Shown here: one piece after another, positions 7,858 to 16,096 of the stretch | How the letters are laid out: each line of letters begins with the position of its first letter | How positions within the stretch are numbered: position 1 is the first letter of the stretch | Source: Rhodoblastus sp963704565 | GTDB taxonomy: Bacteria; Pseudomonadota; Alphaproteobacteria; Rhizobiales; Beijerinckiaceae | Length of the DNA: 64,000 nucleotides | Reading direction: 5' to 3' | Assembly (NCBI GenBank): GCA_963704565.1 | Contig: OY969917.1 | Span: forward strand, 2,046,001 to 2,110,000 | Made by a program: the position numbers and the translations under genes | The notes under the pieces: generated by a model | Databases searched by the model: none | What the model was told of the DNA's origin: nothing | The model's input: only the letters and a program-made list of their open reading frames with translations

Positions 7858-9405
7858 ATGCGCGTCGAGCAGTTCCTGGAAGACAGCGCCCGGCGCCTGC
7901 CGGAGAAGGTCGCCCTGATCGAGGGCGAAACGCGTCTGACCTACCGCGCCCTCGACGAGGCCGCGACCGGCCTCGCCGCCGGGCTGGAAGCCCGAGGCGT
8001 GGGGCGCGGCGATCGCGTCGTCATCTTCGCCGACAATTGCTGGGAAGCCGTCGTCGGCCTGTTCGGCGTCCTGAAGGCCGGCGGCGTGTTCTGCATGGTC
8101 AATCCATCGACCAAGCCCGACAAGCTGAGGTTCATCCTCAACGATTGCCAGGCGGTGGCCGTCGTCACGCTGGGCCGCCTGCTTCCCGCCGCGCGCGAGG
8201 CGCTCGCCGGCGCGCCGTCGGTCGCGGCGGTCATCGTCGCGGGCGAGAGCGGCGATCTCGACGCGCCGAGGGAAACGCCCTTCGCCGAGGCGATCGCGTC
8301 CGGCGCGTTCCCGACCCGCTTCCGCGGGATCGAATGCGACCTGGCCATGCTGGTCTATACCTCCGGCTCGACGGGCTTTCCCAAGGGCGTGATGATGACC
8401 CATCAAAACGTCGTCGCGGCGGCGACCTCGATCACCACCTATCTCGAAAACACCGAAGACGACGTCATCCTCAATGTCTTGCCGATCTCCTTCGACTACG
8501 GCCTCTATCAGGTGCTGATGGCGGCGAAGGTCGGCGCGACGCTCGCGCTCGAAAAATCCTTCGCCTTCCCGCAGCTGATTTTCGACCGGATTCGCCAGGA
8601 GCGCGTCACCGGCTTTCCCATCGTGCCGACCATCGCCGCGCTGATGTTGCAGATGCGCGATCTGGCGCCGGGCGCCCTGCCGAGCCTGCGCTATATTTCG
8701 AACACCGCCGCCGCGCTGCCGCCCGCGCATATCCTGCGCCTGCAGGAATTGTTTCCCACCACCAGCCTGTTCTCGATGTATGGGCTGACCGAATGCAAGC
8801 GCTGCACCTATCTGCCGCCGGGCGAGCTGCAATCGCGGCCCGCCTCGGTGGGCGTCGCCATCCCCGGGACCGAAGCCTATGTCGTCGATGACGACGCAAA
8901 CAGGGTTCCGCCTCGCGTGGTCGGCGAACTGGTCATTCGCGGGCCGCATGTGATGAAGGGCTATTGGGGGAATCCGGAGGCGACCGCCAAGGCGCTGCGG
9001 CCCGGTCCCTATCCGTGGGAGAAAGTTCTCCATACCGGCGACCTTTTCTACGCCGATGAAGAGGGCTTCCTCTATTTCGTCGGACGCAAGGACGACATCA
9101 TCAAGACCCGCGGCGAGAAGGTCAGTCCCAAGGAAGTCGAAAACGTCCTGTTCCAGCTCGAAGGCGTCAAGGAGGCGGTGGTCATCGGCGTGCCCGATGC
9201 GGTGCTGGGCGCCGCGTTGAAGGCGGTCATCGCCGTCGCGCCGGGCGTCTCGCTGACCGAGCGGGACGTGATCCGCCATTGCGCCCGTCGCCTCGAGGAT
9301 TTCATGGTCCCGAAATTCGTGACGTTCCGCGCCGAGCTGCCGAAAACCAACTCCGGCAAGATCAGCCGCCGCGAAACGGCGCGCCTCATGGAGGTTCACG
9401 GATGA
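7858..9405 (+). CDS. AMP-forming acyl/aryl ligase
   Basis: ANL-superfamily adenylating enzyme of 515 residues. Core motifs are in order: A3 phosphate loop VYTSGSTGFPKGVMMTH, A5 region SMYGLTECKR, A7 HTGDLFYADEEGFLYFVGRK, A8 hinge KTRGEKVSPKEVE and the catalytic lysine in PKTNSGKISRR. It should activate a carboxylic acid as the acyl-adenylate and load it on CoA or, more likely here, the adjacent ACP. It resembles acyl-CoA ligases of exopolysaccharide loci such as exosortase-A-associated ones, but no exosortase is present. The ribosome site is AAGGAGG. Its stop overlaps the next start (ATGA). The substrate is unknown. Confidence 0.88.
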   Translation: MRVEQFLEDSARRLPEKVALIEGETRLTYRALDEAATGLAAGLEARGVGRGDRVVIFADNCWEAVVGLFGVLKAGGVFCMVNPSTKPDKLRFILNDCQAVAVVTLGRLLPAAREALAGAPSVAAVIVAGESGDLDAPRETPFAEAIASGAFPTRFRGIECDLAMLVYTSGSTGFPKGVMMTHQNVVAAATSITTYLENTEDDVILNVLPISFDYGLYQVLMAAKVGATLALEKSFAFPQLIFDRIRQERVTGFPIVPTIAALMLQMRDLAPGALPSLRYISNTAAALPPAHILRLQELFPTTSLFSMYGLTECKRCTYLPPGELQSRPASVGVAIPGTEAYVVDDDANRVPPRVVGELVIRGPHVMKGYWGNPEATAKALRPGPYPWEKVLHTGDLFYADEEGFLYFVGRKDDIIKTRGEKVSPKEVENVLFQLEGVKEAVVIGVPDAVLGAALKAVIAVAPGVSLTERDVIRHCARRLEDFMVPKFVTFRAELPKTNSGKISRRETARLMEVHG

Positions 9406-10400
9406 ATATTCTGGCTTCAATCCAAACGACGGCCGCCTTCTCGCCCGCCGCGCTGCGTCTCGACGCCGAGGCCGAAACGCAGCGCATCGTCGCCGCTCTG
9501 CGCGACCAGGTTCTGCATCGTCTGCGCCGGCGCGGCGTCGTCGTCGGCCTTTCGGGGGGCATCGACAGTTCGGTGACGGCCGCGCTCTGCGCCGCCGCCT
9601 TCGGACCCAAACGCGTCCTCGCCCTCTACATGCCGGAGCAGGATTCCGACCCGGACAGCCTGCGGCTCGGCCAGCTTGTCGCGCAAAAGCTGGAGCTTCC
9701 CGCCGTGACCGAGGACATAGCCGGGATTCTGGCGGCGAGCGGCTGCTATGCGCGCCGCGACGATGCGATTCGCTCGGTCATCCCGGAATTCGGCGCGGGA
9801 TGGACCTCCAAGGTCGTGCTCGATCCGGAAATGCGGGCGCGCGGCTACAATCTGTCGTCGCTGGTCGTCCGCTCGCCGGAGGGCGCGGAGCAGCGCCGCC
9901 GTCTGCCGCTCGAAGCCTATCTGGCGATCATCGCGGCGGCGAACATGAAGCAGCGGACCCGCAAGCAGCTCGAATATTACCATGCCGACCGCCTGAACTA
10001 CGCCGTCGCCGGCACGCCGAACCGCCTGGAATATGACCAGGGATTTTTCGTCAAGAACGGCGACGGCGCCGCCGACTTCAAGCCGATCGCCCATCTTTAC
10101 AAGACCCAGGTCTACCAGCTCGCCGAGCACCTCGGAATTCCCGAGGAGATCCGCCAACGGCCGCCCACGACCGACACCTGGTCGATGCCGCAGAGCCAGG
10201 AGGAATTCTACTTTTCGGTCGATCACGCCAGCATGGACCTTTGCCTCTACGCGCTGGAAAACGGCGTTCCGGCGCAGGACGCCGCATCGGCCTCGGGACT
10301 CACGGTCGCCGAGGTGGAGGCGGTGTGGAAGGACATCGCCGCCAAACGCAAGGTCGCCGCCTATCTACATTCGCCGCCGCTGACCGTTGAACCGGCCTAA
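9402..10400 (+). CDS. NadE-like ammonia-dependent amide synthetase
   Basis: A 332-residue ATP-pyrophosphatase of the NAD synthetase fold with PP-loop GLSGGIDSSVTAAL and the segment YKTQVYQLAEHLGIPEEI. It lacks the CN-hydrolase glutaminase domain of large NAD synthetases. The segment after the substrate helix reads RPPTTDTWSMPQSQEEF rather than the usual PSADLxxxQxDE pattern, and there is an N-terminal extension. Together with its place in the asnB-ACP-ligase operon, this suggests amidation of another carboxylate. Authentic NadE activity cannot be excluded. The start overlaps the ligase stop by four bases. Confidence 0.8.
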   Translation: MNILASIQTTAAFSPAALRLDAEAETQRIVAALRDQVLHRLRRRGVVVGLSGGIDSSVTAALCAAAFGPKRVLALYMPEQDSDPDSLRLGQLVAQKLELPAVTEDIAGILAASGCYARRDDAIRSVIPEFGAGWTSKVVLDPEMRARGYNLSSLVVRSPEGAEQRRRLPLEAYLAIIAAANMKQRTRKQLEYYHADRLNYAVAGTPNRLEYDQGFFVKNGDGAADFKPIAHLYKTQVYQLAEHLGIPEEIRQRPPTTDTWSMPQSQEEFYFSVDHASMDLCLYALENGVPAQDAASASGLTVAEVEAVWKDIAAKRKVAAYLHSPPLTVEPA

Positions 10401-10440
10401 CTCTTCGTGTCCGCCTCGCTCCAGGCCTGAGTACAATCTC

Positions 10441-11553
10441 GTGACCTTGCAGATCGCAACTCATCCCTTCGCCGCGCCGTTCGACGTCCTTCATTCGCGT
10501 TGGAAACTTCGGCGTTGCGCGGCTTTGGGCGCCTCGCCTTCGGTTGTCGGCCGGGTCTGGATTCACGGTTCGGGGACGCTGCGCGTCGGCGACCATGTCC
10601 GCCTGGACGCCTCCAGCGCCCCGATCGAGCTTTTTGTGGGCCCCGGCGCCGAGATGGTCCTGGGGGACGGCGTGGAGATCCTGGGCGGAACGTCGATCGA
10701 GGCGCTCCAGTCGGTCCGCGTCGGCGACGGATGCAGGATCGGCGCGAAATGCAAGGTGATGGACAACAACTTTCACCATGCGGCGAGCGATCGCCTGCTG
10801 GCGCCGCCTTCGGTTCCGGTCGTCATCGAGGCCGGCGCGACGCTTGAGACCGGCGTCATCGTCCTGCCGGGCGCGCATGTGCCTCACGGCAAGGTCGTCG
10901 CGCGCGGCGCGGTGGTTCGGGGCCGTCCGGCGCCAGCCGCCGCAGCGCCAGCGACGCCGGCGAAGGCCGGCGCCGCGGAGCCGCGACAGAGCTTGCTCCG
11001 GCGCGCCTTGATGCGTCTGCGGACCGATCCGCTTGCCGCGTTGAGGTTCGAAATCGCCCGTCTGCGCGGCGCGGTTTTGCTCCGCAATTGTCGGCGCGGC
11101 GCCCGCGTCTTCGCGTTCGGCGACGTGCGCGTCAGAAACGAAGGCGTCATCAGGCTGGGGAGCCGGGTGGGGTTCCGGGAAGGCATGATCCCCACCGAAC
11201 TGGTCTGTCACAAGGGCGCCGAGATCGGCATCGGCGCCGGAACCTATTTCAACTATGCGGCCTTCATCGAGGCGCGTCAGTCCGTCACCATCGGCAAGCG
11301 CTGTCTGATCGCTTCGATGGCGCGCATCGCCGATACGGCCGAAGGCGCGAGCGGCCCGATCGCCATCGGCGACGATGTCTGGATCGCCCATGGCGCCATG
11401 ATCGCGCCCGGCGTCAGCGTGGGCGCGGGGTCGGTGATCTCGGCGGGAAGCGTCGTCACCAAAGATGTTCCGCCACGCTCTCTCGTGATCGGCGATCCGG
11501 CCCGCGTCATGCCCCTGTCCGTCCTCGCGGCCGGCGGCTGCGGCGGCCAGTGA
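10441..11553 (+). CDS. Tandem hexapeptide-repeat (left-handed beta-helix) acyltransferase
   Basis: About 370 residues with two left-handed beta-helix domains. The first (about residues 30-155) and the second (about 205-365) each show [LIV]-G-x-x-x-x repeats; the second ends with AGSVVTKDVPPRSLVIGDPA, the classic NodL/LacA/WbbJ-type end. An arginine- and alanine-rich linker joins them. It probably transfers an acetyl or other acyl group to a sugar or amine. I prefer the GTG at 10441; a TTG at 10387 overlapping the NadE-like stop is possible. It is the last gene of the operon, directly followed by a strong inverted repeat. Confidence 0.82.
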   Translation: MTLQIATHPFAAPFDVLHSRWKLRRCAALGASPSVVGRVWIHGSGTLRVGDHVRLDASSAPIELFVGPGAEMVLGDGVEILGGTSIEALQSVRVGDGCRIGAKCKVMDNNFHHAASDRLLAPPSVPVVIEAGATLETGVIVLPGAHVPHGKVVARGAVVRGRPAPAAAAPATPAKAGAAEPRQSLLRRALMRLRTDPLAALRFEIARLRGAVLLRNCRRGARVFAFGDVRVRNEGVIRLGSRVGFREGMIPTELVCHKGAEIGIGAGTYFNYAAFIEARQSVTIGKRCLIASMARIADTAEGASGPIAIGDDVWIAHGAMIAPGVSVGAGSVISAGSVVTKDVPPRSLVIGDPARVMPLSVLAAGGCGGQ

Positions 11554-11672
11554 TACGAATTCCGAATGAATCATTCGGAATTCGTATTCCGCTGGCGCGA
11601 AAATCCGCCCGCGACATAGAGGATTTTCGCGCCATGGCGTTTCCGCGGATTGCGAAGCAATCTTGCGGAAAC
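11553..11672. repeat. Cluster of three consecutive hairpins after the acyltransferase gene
   Basis: Hairpin 1 is a perfect 17-bp inverted repeat (11553-11569 and 11571-11587) around one central base, overlapping the last base of the stop codon. Hairpin 2 is a perfect 14-bp repeat (TGGCGCGAAAATCC at 11593-11606, complement at 11621-11634). Hairpin 3 pairs GTTTCCGC/GCGGAAAC and GATTGC/GCAATC (11639-11672) with a small internal bulge. None ends in a T-run. The modular build suggests a dispersed palindromic element or an RNA stabiliser rather than a simple terminator. Confidence 0.65.
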
Positions 11673-11997
11673 CGTATGAACCGGCGCGGCGCCCAGCTCC
11701 GACTCAATTTTCGACCTCAATAACGCAACGAAATCGCTTCCGATTCGACCGATTGGGACTTTCGGCGCCTTTCGGCGTTCGACGCCGGCTCACAATGCCG
11801 AAATGACCCGCTCGTGCCGATTTCCAAACTGCAAGCGCAGCCGAGGGATTCGACCGGGAATTTCCGGTTCCGGTCATGAGCGCGCGCCTGGCCGCCCCCC
11901 GGAAGGACGGCTGACAGCATTGCCGCGGCCTTGGGGAGGCAAGCTCAAAATGCGCCTCGAGGTCGGAAACCGAATATTTCCATGAAGCGCCGCCCGC
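11673..11997. other. Non-coding gap between converging genes
   Basis: No convincing gene, RNA or repeat was seen between the hairpin cluster and the end of the haemoglobin gene. Short frames here lack ribosome sites and family resemblance. Confidence 0.4.
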
Positions 11998-12444
11998 TCA
12001 ATCCTCCCGCGCCTTCTGGACCTCCCGGAAGGCCAGCGCCTTGTCGCCGATGTTCAGGCCGATCTGAAAGCTTTCCGCGATGCGGTTGGCCCTGGCGACG
12101 AAGAAACGCGCGCCTTCGGGCGGCAGAACGTCGCGGGCGGTGGCGGCGAAAAGTTCGAGCCAGGCCTTGAAATGCTCCGGCGCGAGATCGAGCGCGGCGT
12201 GGGCCGGCAGCGGCCTGCCATTGTAGCGCCCGGCGCCCAGGCCGATCTGCGACCAGAAATCGGTCAGTTTGGCGAAATGCTCTTCCCAGTGGCCGGCGAG
12301 TTTCTGCTCGAAAATCGGTCCGAGCAGGGCGTCGGCGCGGGCGCGGGTATAGAATTCGCGCACCAGACGCGCCATCATGTCCTCGGTCAGGCCTTGCGGC
12401 GGCTTTTCCATATCCGCCGCGCGGATGGCGAGAGGGTGGGGCAT
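11998..12444 (-). CDS. Group III truncated haemoglobin
   Basis: A 148-residue 2-on-2 globin. Marks of the group III family are the FYTRARADALLGPIF segment, HWEEHFAKLTDFWSQIGLG in the B-E helix region, PAHAALDLAPEHFKAWLELF with the likely proximal histidine (AHAAL or EHF region), and ANRIAESFQIGL near the end. It probably binds oxygen or nitric oxide; the physiological role of the group is poorly known. The ATG at 12444 with an AGGACAGAAGG ribosome site is preferred over a TTG 15 bases upstream. It is monocistronic and divergent from the ACP-KS set. Confidence 0.88.
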   Translation of the reverse strand: MPHPLAIRAADMEKPPQGLTEDMMARLVREFYTRARADALLGPIFEQKLAGHWEEHFAKLTDFWSQIGLGAGRYNGRPLPAHAALDLAPEHFKAWLELFAATARDVLPPEGARFFVARANRIAESFQIGLNIGDKALAFREVQKARED

Positions 12445-12656
12445 CCTTCTGTCCTTCAATGCGTTTCGGGCGCCTGGCGGGCCTGAGCGCGCCGGCCCGA
12501 AAAATTTGGTTTGGCGTTGGCTTGGACACTTTGCTACATGGAGGCGCGTCCGGATTCAATCGAGCAAGCCGGCGCCGCTCCTTAGCGACATCGGAAGACG
12601 CCTTCGCGGCGGCCCGAACGCTGAAGCGTCCGCCCCATGCAATCAGAGGTGCGCCA

Positions 12657-12932
12657 GTGACTTCGTCTCCGAATGACCACCAGGCGATGGTCGACCAGAT
12701 CCTCGACGTGATCGCCTCCGAGGGCATGATTCCTCGCGAAAATCTCCGCGACGACGCCACGATCGACAGCCTCGGCCTCAAATCGATCGATCTGGTGATG
12801 ATCCTGACCGCGATCGAAGAGAAATTCGACGTTTATATTCCGATGGACGGCTCCTTTCAGGAGGCCAAGGATTTGAAGGGCCTGGTCGAGGCGATCAGCG
12901 CCCATATTCTCAAGGAAAAAGCTCAGCAATGA
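12657..12932 (+). CDS. Acyl carrier protein of the KS/dehydratase set
   Basis: Carrier protein of 91 residues beginning at GTG 12657 behind an AGAGG ribosome site. The attachment serine lies in DSLGLKSIDLVMILTAIEE (LKS, near residue 46), followed by the acidic recognition helix. It is not the housekeeping AcpP (variant motif and context). Its stop overlaps the ketosynthase start by four bases, so the two are translationally coupled and very probably partners. Confidence 0.87.
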   Translation: MTSSPNDHQAMVDQILDVIASEGMIPRENLRDDATIDSLGLKSIDLVMILTAIEEKFDVYIPMDGSFQEAKDLKGLVEAISAHILKEKAQQ

Positions 12933-14149
12933 CCTCCCGGCGCGTCGTCGTCACCGGCATGGGCGCCGTATCGGCGGCCGGTGTCGGCGCGAACCTCCTC
13001 TGGCAAGCCGCGCGCGACGGCAGGCCCTGCGCCGGCCCGCTGAAGGTGCGCGAGCCCTATGGCGGCCGGATCAGAATTTCCGCCCAGGTGCGCGATTTCG
13101 ACATCGCCGCCCGCGTCGGCCCCAAATTCGCGCCTTTCTGCGACGCCTTCACCGCTTACGCCCTGGCCGCCGCCGACGAGGCTTTGGCCCAGGCGGGGAT
13201 TGACCCCGAGGAGCGCCAGGGCCCCCGCTGCGCCGCCTTGCTCGGCGCCGGCATCGGCGGGATGAACACCATCGACGACGGACTTTACGCCATTTATGTC
13301 GAAAACAAGCGGCCGGAAATGCTGGCCGTCCCCAAGCTCATTCCGAGCGCCGGCCCGGCGACACTTTCCATACGTTTTGGCGCGACCGGCCCCTGTTTCG
13401 CGGTGGCAAGCGCCTGTTCCTCGGGCAGCCAGGCGATCGGCATGGCGGCGCAGATGATCCGCGCCGGCATGATCGACCGCGCCATCGTCGGCGGCTCGGA
13501 GGCCTGCGCCACCAATGGCGCGATGCGCGCCTGGGAGGGCCTGCGCGTCCTGACCCCCGATTTCTGCCGGCCTTTCGCCAAAAACCGCAACGGCATGGTG
13601 CTGGGCGAAGGCGCCGGCATGTTCGTGCTGGAGGCCGAGGACATCGCCCGCGCGCGCGGCGCCAGGCCGCTGGCGGTCCTCGCCGGCTATGGCACCAACA
13701 GCGATGCGCTCGATCCGGTTCGGCCCGACGCGGCCTCGGGCGCCGCCTGCATGACCATGGCGCTCGAAGACGCCGGCCTCGCGCCGGCCGACATCGATTA
13801 TGTCAACGCCCATGGCACCGCCACGGTGGCCAATGACGTGACCGAGGCCGAGGGCCTCAACATCGCCTTCGGCGCCCATTGCGACCATCTGCTGGTCTCC
13901 TCGACCAAGCCGGTCCACGGCCATGCTTTGGGCGCGGCGGGCGCGCTGGAATTGGTCATTTCCATCATGGCCTTGCGCGAACAGATCGCGCCGCCCAATC
14001 TCAACACCGAGATCCAGGATCCGAATTGCCGGATTCGTCTGGTCGGTCCGCAAGCGGTCGAGACGAAAATCCGGGCGGTCCTGTCCAATTCCCTGGCTTT
14101 TGGCGGCATCAACGCCTCGCTGATCGTCACGCCTTATCATGCGGCCTGA
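12929..14149 (+). CDS. Beta-ketoacyl-ACP synthase (FabF-like)
   Basis: Condensing enzyme of 406 residues with an intact Cys-His-His triad: Cys in VASACSSGSQAIG (about residue 160), His in VNAHGTATVANDV (about 295) and His in VHGHALGAAGA (about 332). It elongates acyl-ACP with malonyl-ACP by decarboxylative Claisen condensation. Length and motifs match KAS II and type II polyketide ketosynthases; there is no chain-length-factor partner. Its own ACP and downstream hotdog genes point to a specialised fatty-acid or polyketide pathway. Confidence 0.9.
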   Translation: MTSRRVVVTGMGAVSAAGVGANLLWQAARDGRPCAGPLKVREPYGGRIRISAQVRDFDIAARVGPKFAPFCDAFTAYALAAADEALAQAGIDPEERQGPRCAALLGAGIGGMNTIDDGLYAIYVENKRPEMLAVPKLIPSAGPATLSIRFGATGPCFAVASACSSGSQAIGMAAQMIRAGMIDRAIVGGSEACATNGAMRAWEGLRVLTPDFCRPFAKNRNGMVLGEGAGMFVLEAEDIARARGARPLAVLAGYGTNSDALDPVRPDAASGAACMTMALEDAGLAPADIDYVNAHGTATVANDVTEAEGLNIAFGAHCDHLLVSSTKPVHGHALGAAGALELVISIMALREQIAPPNLNTEIQDPNCRIRLVGPQAVETKIRAVLSNSLAFGGINASLIVTPYHAA

Positions 14150-14173
14150 GGACCGCGCCATGAGGTCCGCTCC

Positions 14174-14584
14174 ATGACGCCGCCCGTCCAGCGCGCCGGC
14201 CCCATTCGCGTCTCGGCGCCCGCTGAAGTGGTGCGCGCCTTCCGCCGCGAGACCGGCTGGCGCGAGGAGGACGGGCCGCCGCCGGCGAGCTTTCCGGTGG
14301 TGTGGATGCGACAGCCCGAAATCGGCGAGCCGATCCGCGCCGCCGCGCAGGAAATCGGCCTGCCCGTCCACGAGGCGCAGCATTTCGAATATGAGCGCCC
14401 GCTCGAAACCGGGCGCTCCTACGACCTGATGCTCGAAATGCGCCGCCAGAGCGATCCGATGCGGCTGATCGCCACGGCGACGATTTTCGACCTCTCCGGC
14501 GCCTTTGTCGCGCGGGTGGTCTCGACTTTGCGGCTGATCGATCCGGCCACGGTTTCCCCCCTGCCGCCGGAGGCCGAATCGTGA
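14174..14584 (+). CDS. MaoC-like hotdog protein, HadA-like non-catalytic subunit
   Basis: A 136-residue protein with hotdog-like features: an N-terminal part leading to ASFPVVWMRQPE, then VHEAQHFEYERPLETGRSYDL and a strand-rich C-terminus (TATIFDLSGAFVARVVSTLRLID). It resembles the substrate-binding subunit of two-chain (R)-hydratases such as HadA, and lacks the D-x-N-P-x-H catalytic motif. The next gene supplies that motif and overlaps this one by four bases, so a heterodimeric 3-hydroxyacyl-ACP dehydratase is likely. The assignment is by fold pattern only. Confidence 0.65.
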   Translation: MTPPVQRAGPIRVSAPAEVVRAFRRETGWREEDGPPPASFPVVWMRQPEIGEPIRAAAQEIGLPVHEAQHFEYERPLETGRSYDLMLEMRRQSDPMRLIATATIFDLSGAFVARVVSTLRLIDPATVSPLPPEAES

Positions 14585-15003
14585 CGGCCGAATGCGTCGC
14601 GCCGCGCCCCGGCGAAAAGCTCCCCGCTTTGACCATCGGCCCCTTCTCGGCGCAAGACCTCGCGCGTTACGCCGAGGCCTCGGGCGACAGCAATCCCCTC
14701 CATCTCGACGCCGCTTTCGCTCGCGGATTCGGCTTTCCCGCCCGCCCCGTCCACGGCATGCGGCTTTTGGCGGCTTTCGAACCCCTGCTCGCCGAATGGC
14801 GGCCCGATCTCGCCGCGATCGATCTGCGCGGCCAGTTCCTGACCCCGATCCTCGAAGACCAGAAGGCCCATTTGTCCGCCCGCGTCGCCAAGATCGAGGC
14901 GGCCGAGGCGGGATTCGTCGCGGTCGTCCGGCTGATGGCCCAGACCGAAAGCGGCGCCCCCGCGCTGATGGGCGAGGCCCGCCTCGTCCCGGCGCGGCGC
15001 TGA
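14581..15003 (+). CDS. MaoC-family dehydratase, HadB-like catalytic subunit
   Basis: A 140-residue (R)-specific enoyl hydratase/3-hydroxyacyl dehydratase with the hydratase-2 signature YAEASGDSNPLHLD (catalytic Asp and His) at about residues 29-42, followed by PARPVHGM. It starts at GTG 14581, overlapping the previous stop (GTGA). It probably acts with the preceding gene product on 3-hydroxyacyl-ACP made by the adjacent ketosynthase. No ketoreductase of FabG type is adjacent, so that step would be borrowed. Confidence 0.85.
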   Translation: MTAECVAPRPGEKLPALTIGPFSAQDLARYAEASGDSNPLHLDAAFARGFGFPARPVHGMRLLAAFEPLLAEWRPDLAAIDLRGQFLTPILEDQKAHLSARVAKIEAAEAGFVAVVRLMAQTESGAPALMGEARLVPARR

Positions 15004-15087
15004 CGCATTCGACGAAGAGCCGCATGGACGCGCGGCGTTGTTTTGATTATCGAGAGACATTCCCGCCCGAACTCGAGGCCTGAGCCA

Positions 15088-16092
15088 ATGAACGAATTTG
15101 CCCCCCAGGATCGCATCGTCACTGTCTTTGGCGGCTCCGGTTTCGTCGGACGCCATCTCGTGCGGGCGCTGGCGCGCGACGGCTGGCGGGTGCGGGTGGC
15201 GACCCGTCGCCCCGACCTCGCCTTCCATCTCCAGCCGCTCGGCCGCGTCGGCCAGATCAATGCGGTCCAGGCCAATGTCCGCTATCCGGACTCGCTGGCC
15301 GCGGCGCTGCGCGGGGCGGAAGCCGCGGTCAATCTGGTCGGCATTCTCGCCCCCTGGGGCAAGCAGAGCTTCGATTCCGTCCAGGCCGAAGGCGCCGGCG
15401 CGGTCGCCCGGGCCGTCGCCGCTGCTGGAATCGCCAATTTCGTCCATATGTCGGCCATCGGCGCCGACGCGCGGTCGAATTCGGCTTACGCCCGCACCAA
15501 GGCCCAGGGCGAGGCTGCGGTTCTGTCCGCTTTGCCGTCGGCGACCATCCTGCGCCCCTCGGTGGTGTTCGGCCCCGAGGACCAATTCTTCAACCGCTTC
15601 GCCGCCATGGCGCGGTTCATGCCCGCCCTGCCGCTGATCGGCGGCGGCAAGACGAAATTGCAACCGGTCTATGTCGGCGACGTGGCCGAAGCCGGGGCCC
15701 GCCTGCTGAGCGGCCATGGCGAGGCCGGCGTGACCTATGAACTCGGCGGGCCGTCCGTCCGCACCATGAAGGAGCTGCTGGAGTATGTGCTGGTGACGAT
15801 CCAGCGCCCGCGCCTGCTGGCGCCGCTGCCCTTCGGCGTCGCCGCGCCGCTCGGCGCCGTGATCTCGACCGTCAACAAATTGCTGCTCGGCCTGTTGCCG
15901 GCGGAATTCGTCTTCACCGCCGATCAGGTCGAATTGCTGAAACAGGACAATGTCGTCTCGGCGGAGGCGGTCGCGCAGGGTCGCACTTTGGCGGGCCTCG
16001 GGATCGCGCCGCAATCGATCGAGGCGATCGTCCCGTCCTATCTCTATCGCTTCCGCAAGACCGGCCAATATGCCGGCCAGCGTCTGGCGTGA
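15088..16092 (+). CDS. NDUFA9-type NAD(P)-binding protein (atypical SDR)
   Basis: A 334-residue extended SDR-like protein. The dinucleotide fold TVFGGSGFVGRHLVRALA is followed by VRVATRRPD, VNLVGILAPWG and a YARTKAQGE segment carrying the Tyr-x-x-x-Lys pair. It matches the NDUFA9 family, which includes a mitochondrial complex I accessory subunit and bacterial nucleotide-sugar or quinone-related reductases. I chose the ATG at 15088. It is 84 bases after the HadB-like gene, so co-transcription is possible, but the family is also found alone. Confidence 0.85.
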   Translation: MNEFAPQDRIVTVFGGSGFVGRHLVRALARDGWRVRVATRRPDLAFHLQPLGRVGQINAVQANVRYPDSLAAALRGAEAAVNLVGILAPWGKQSFDSVQAEGAGAVARAVAAAGIANFVHMSAIGADARSNSAYARTKAQGEAAVLSALPSATILRPSVVFGPEDQFFNRFAAMARFMPALPLIGGGKTKLQPVYVGDVAEAGARLLSGHGEAGVTYELGGPSVRTMKELLEYVLVTIQRPRLLAPLPFGVAAPLGAVISTVNKLLLGLLPAEFVFTADQVELLKQDNVVSAEAVAQGRTLAGLGIAPQSIEAIVPSYLYRFRKTGQYAGQRLA

Positions 16093-16096
16093 TCCT

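Noticed and set aside
7270..9420. Long minus-strand frame over asnB, ACP and ligase
   Set aside because: Crosses three genes with clear motifs, has no ribosome site or family resemblance.
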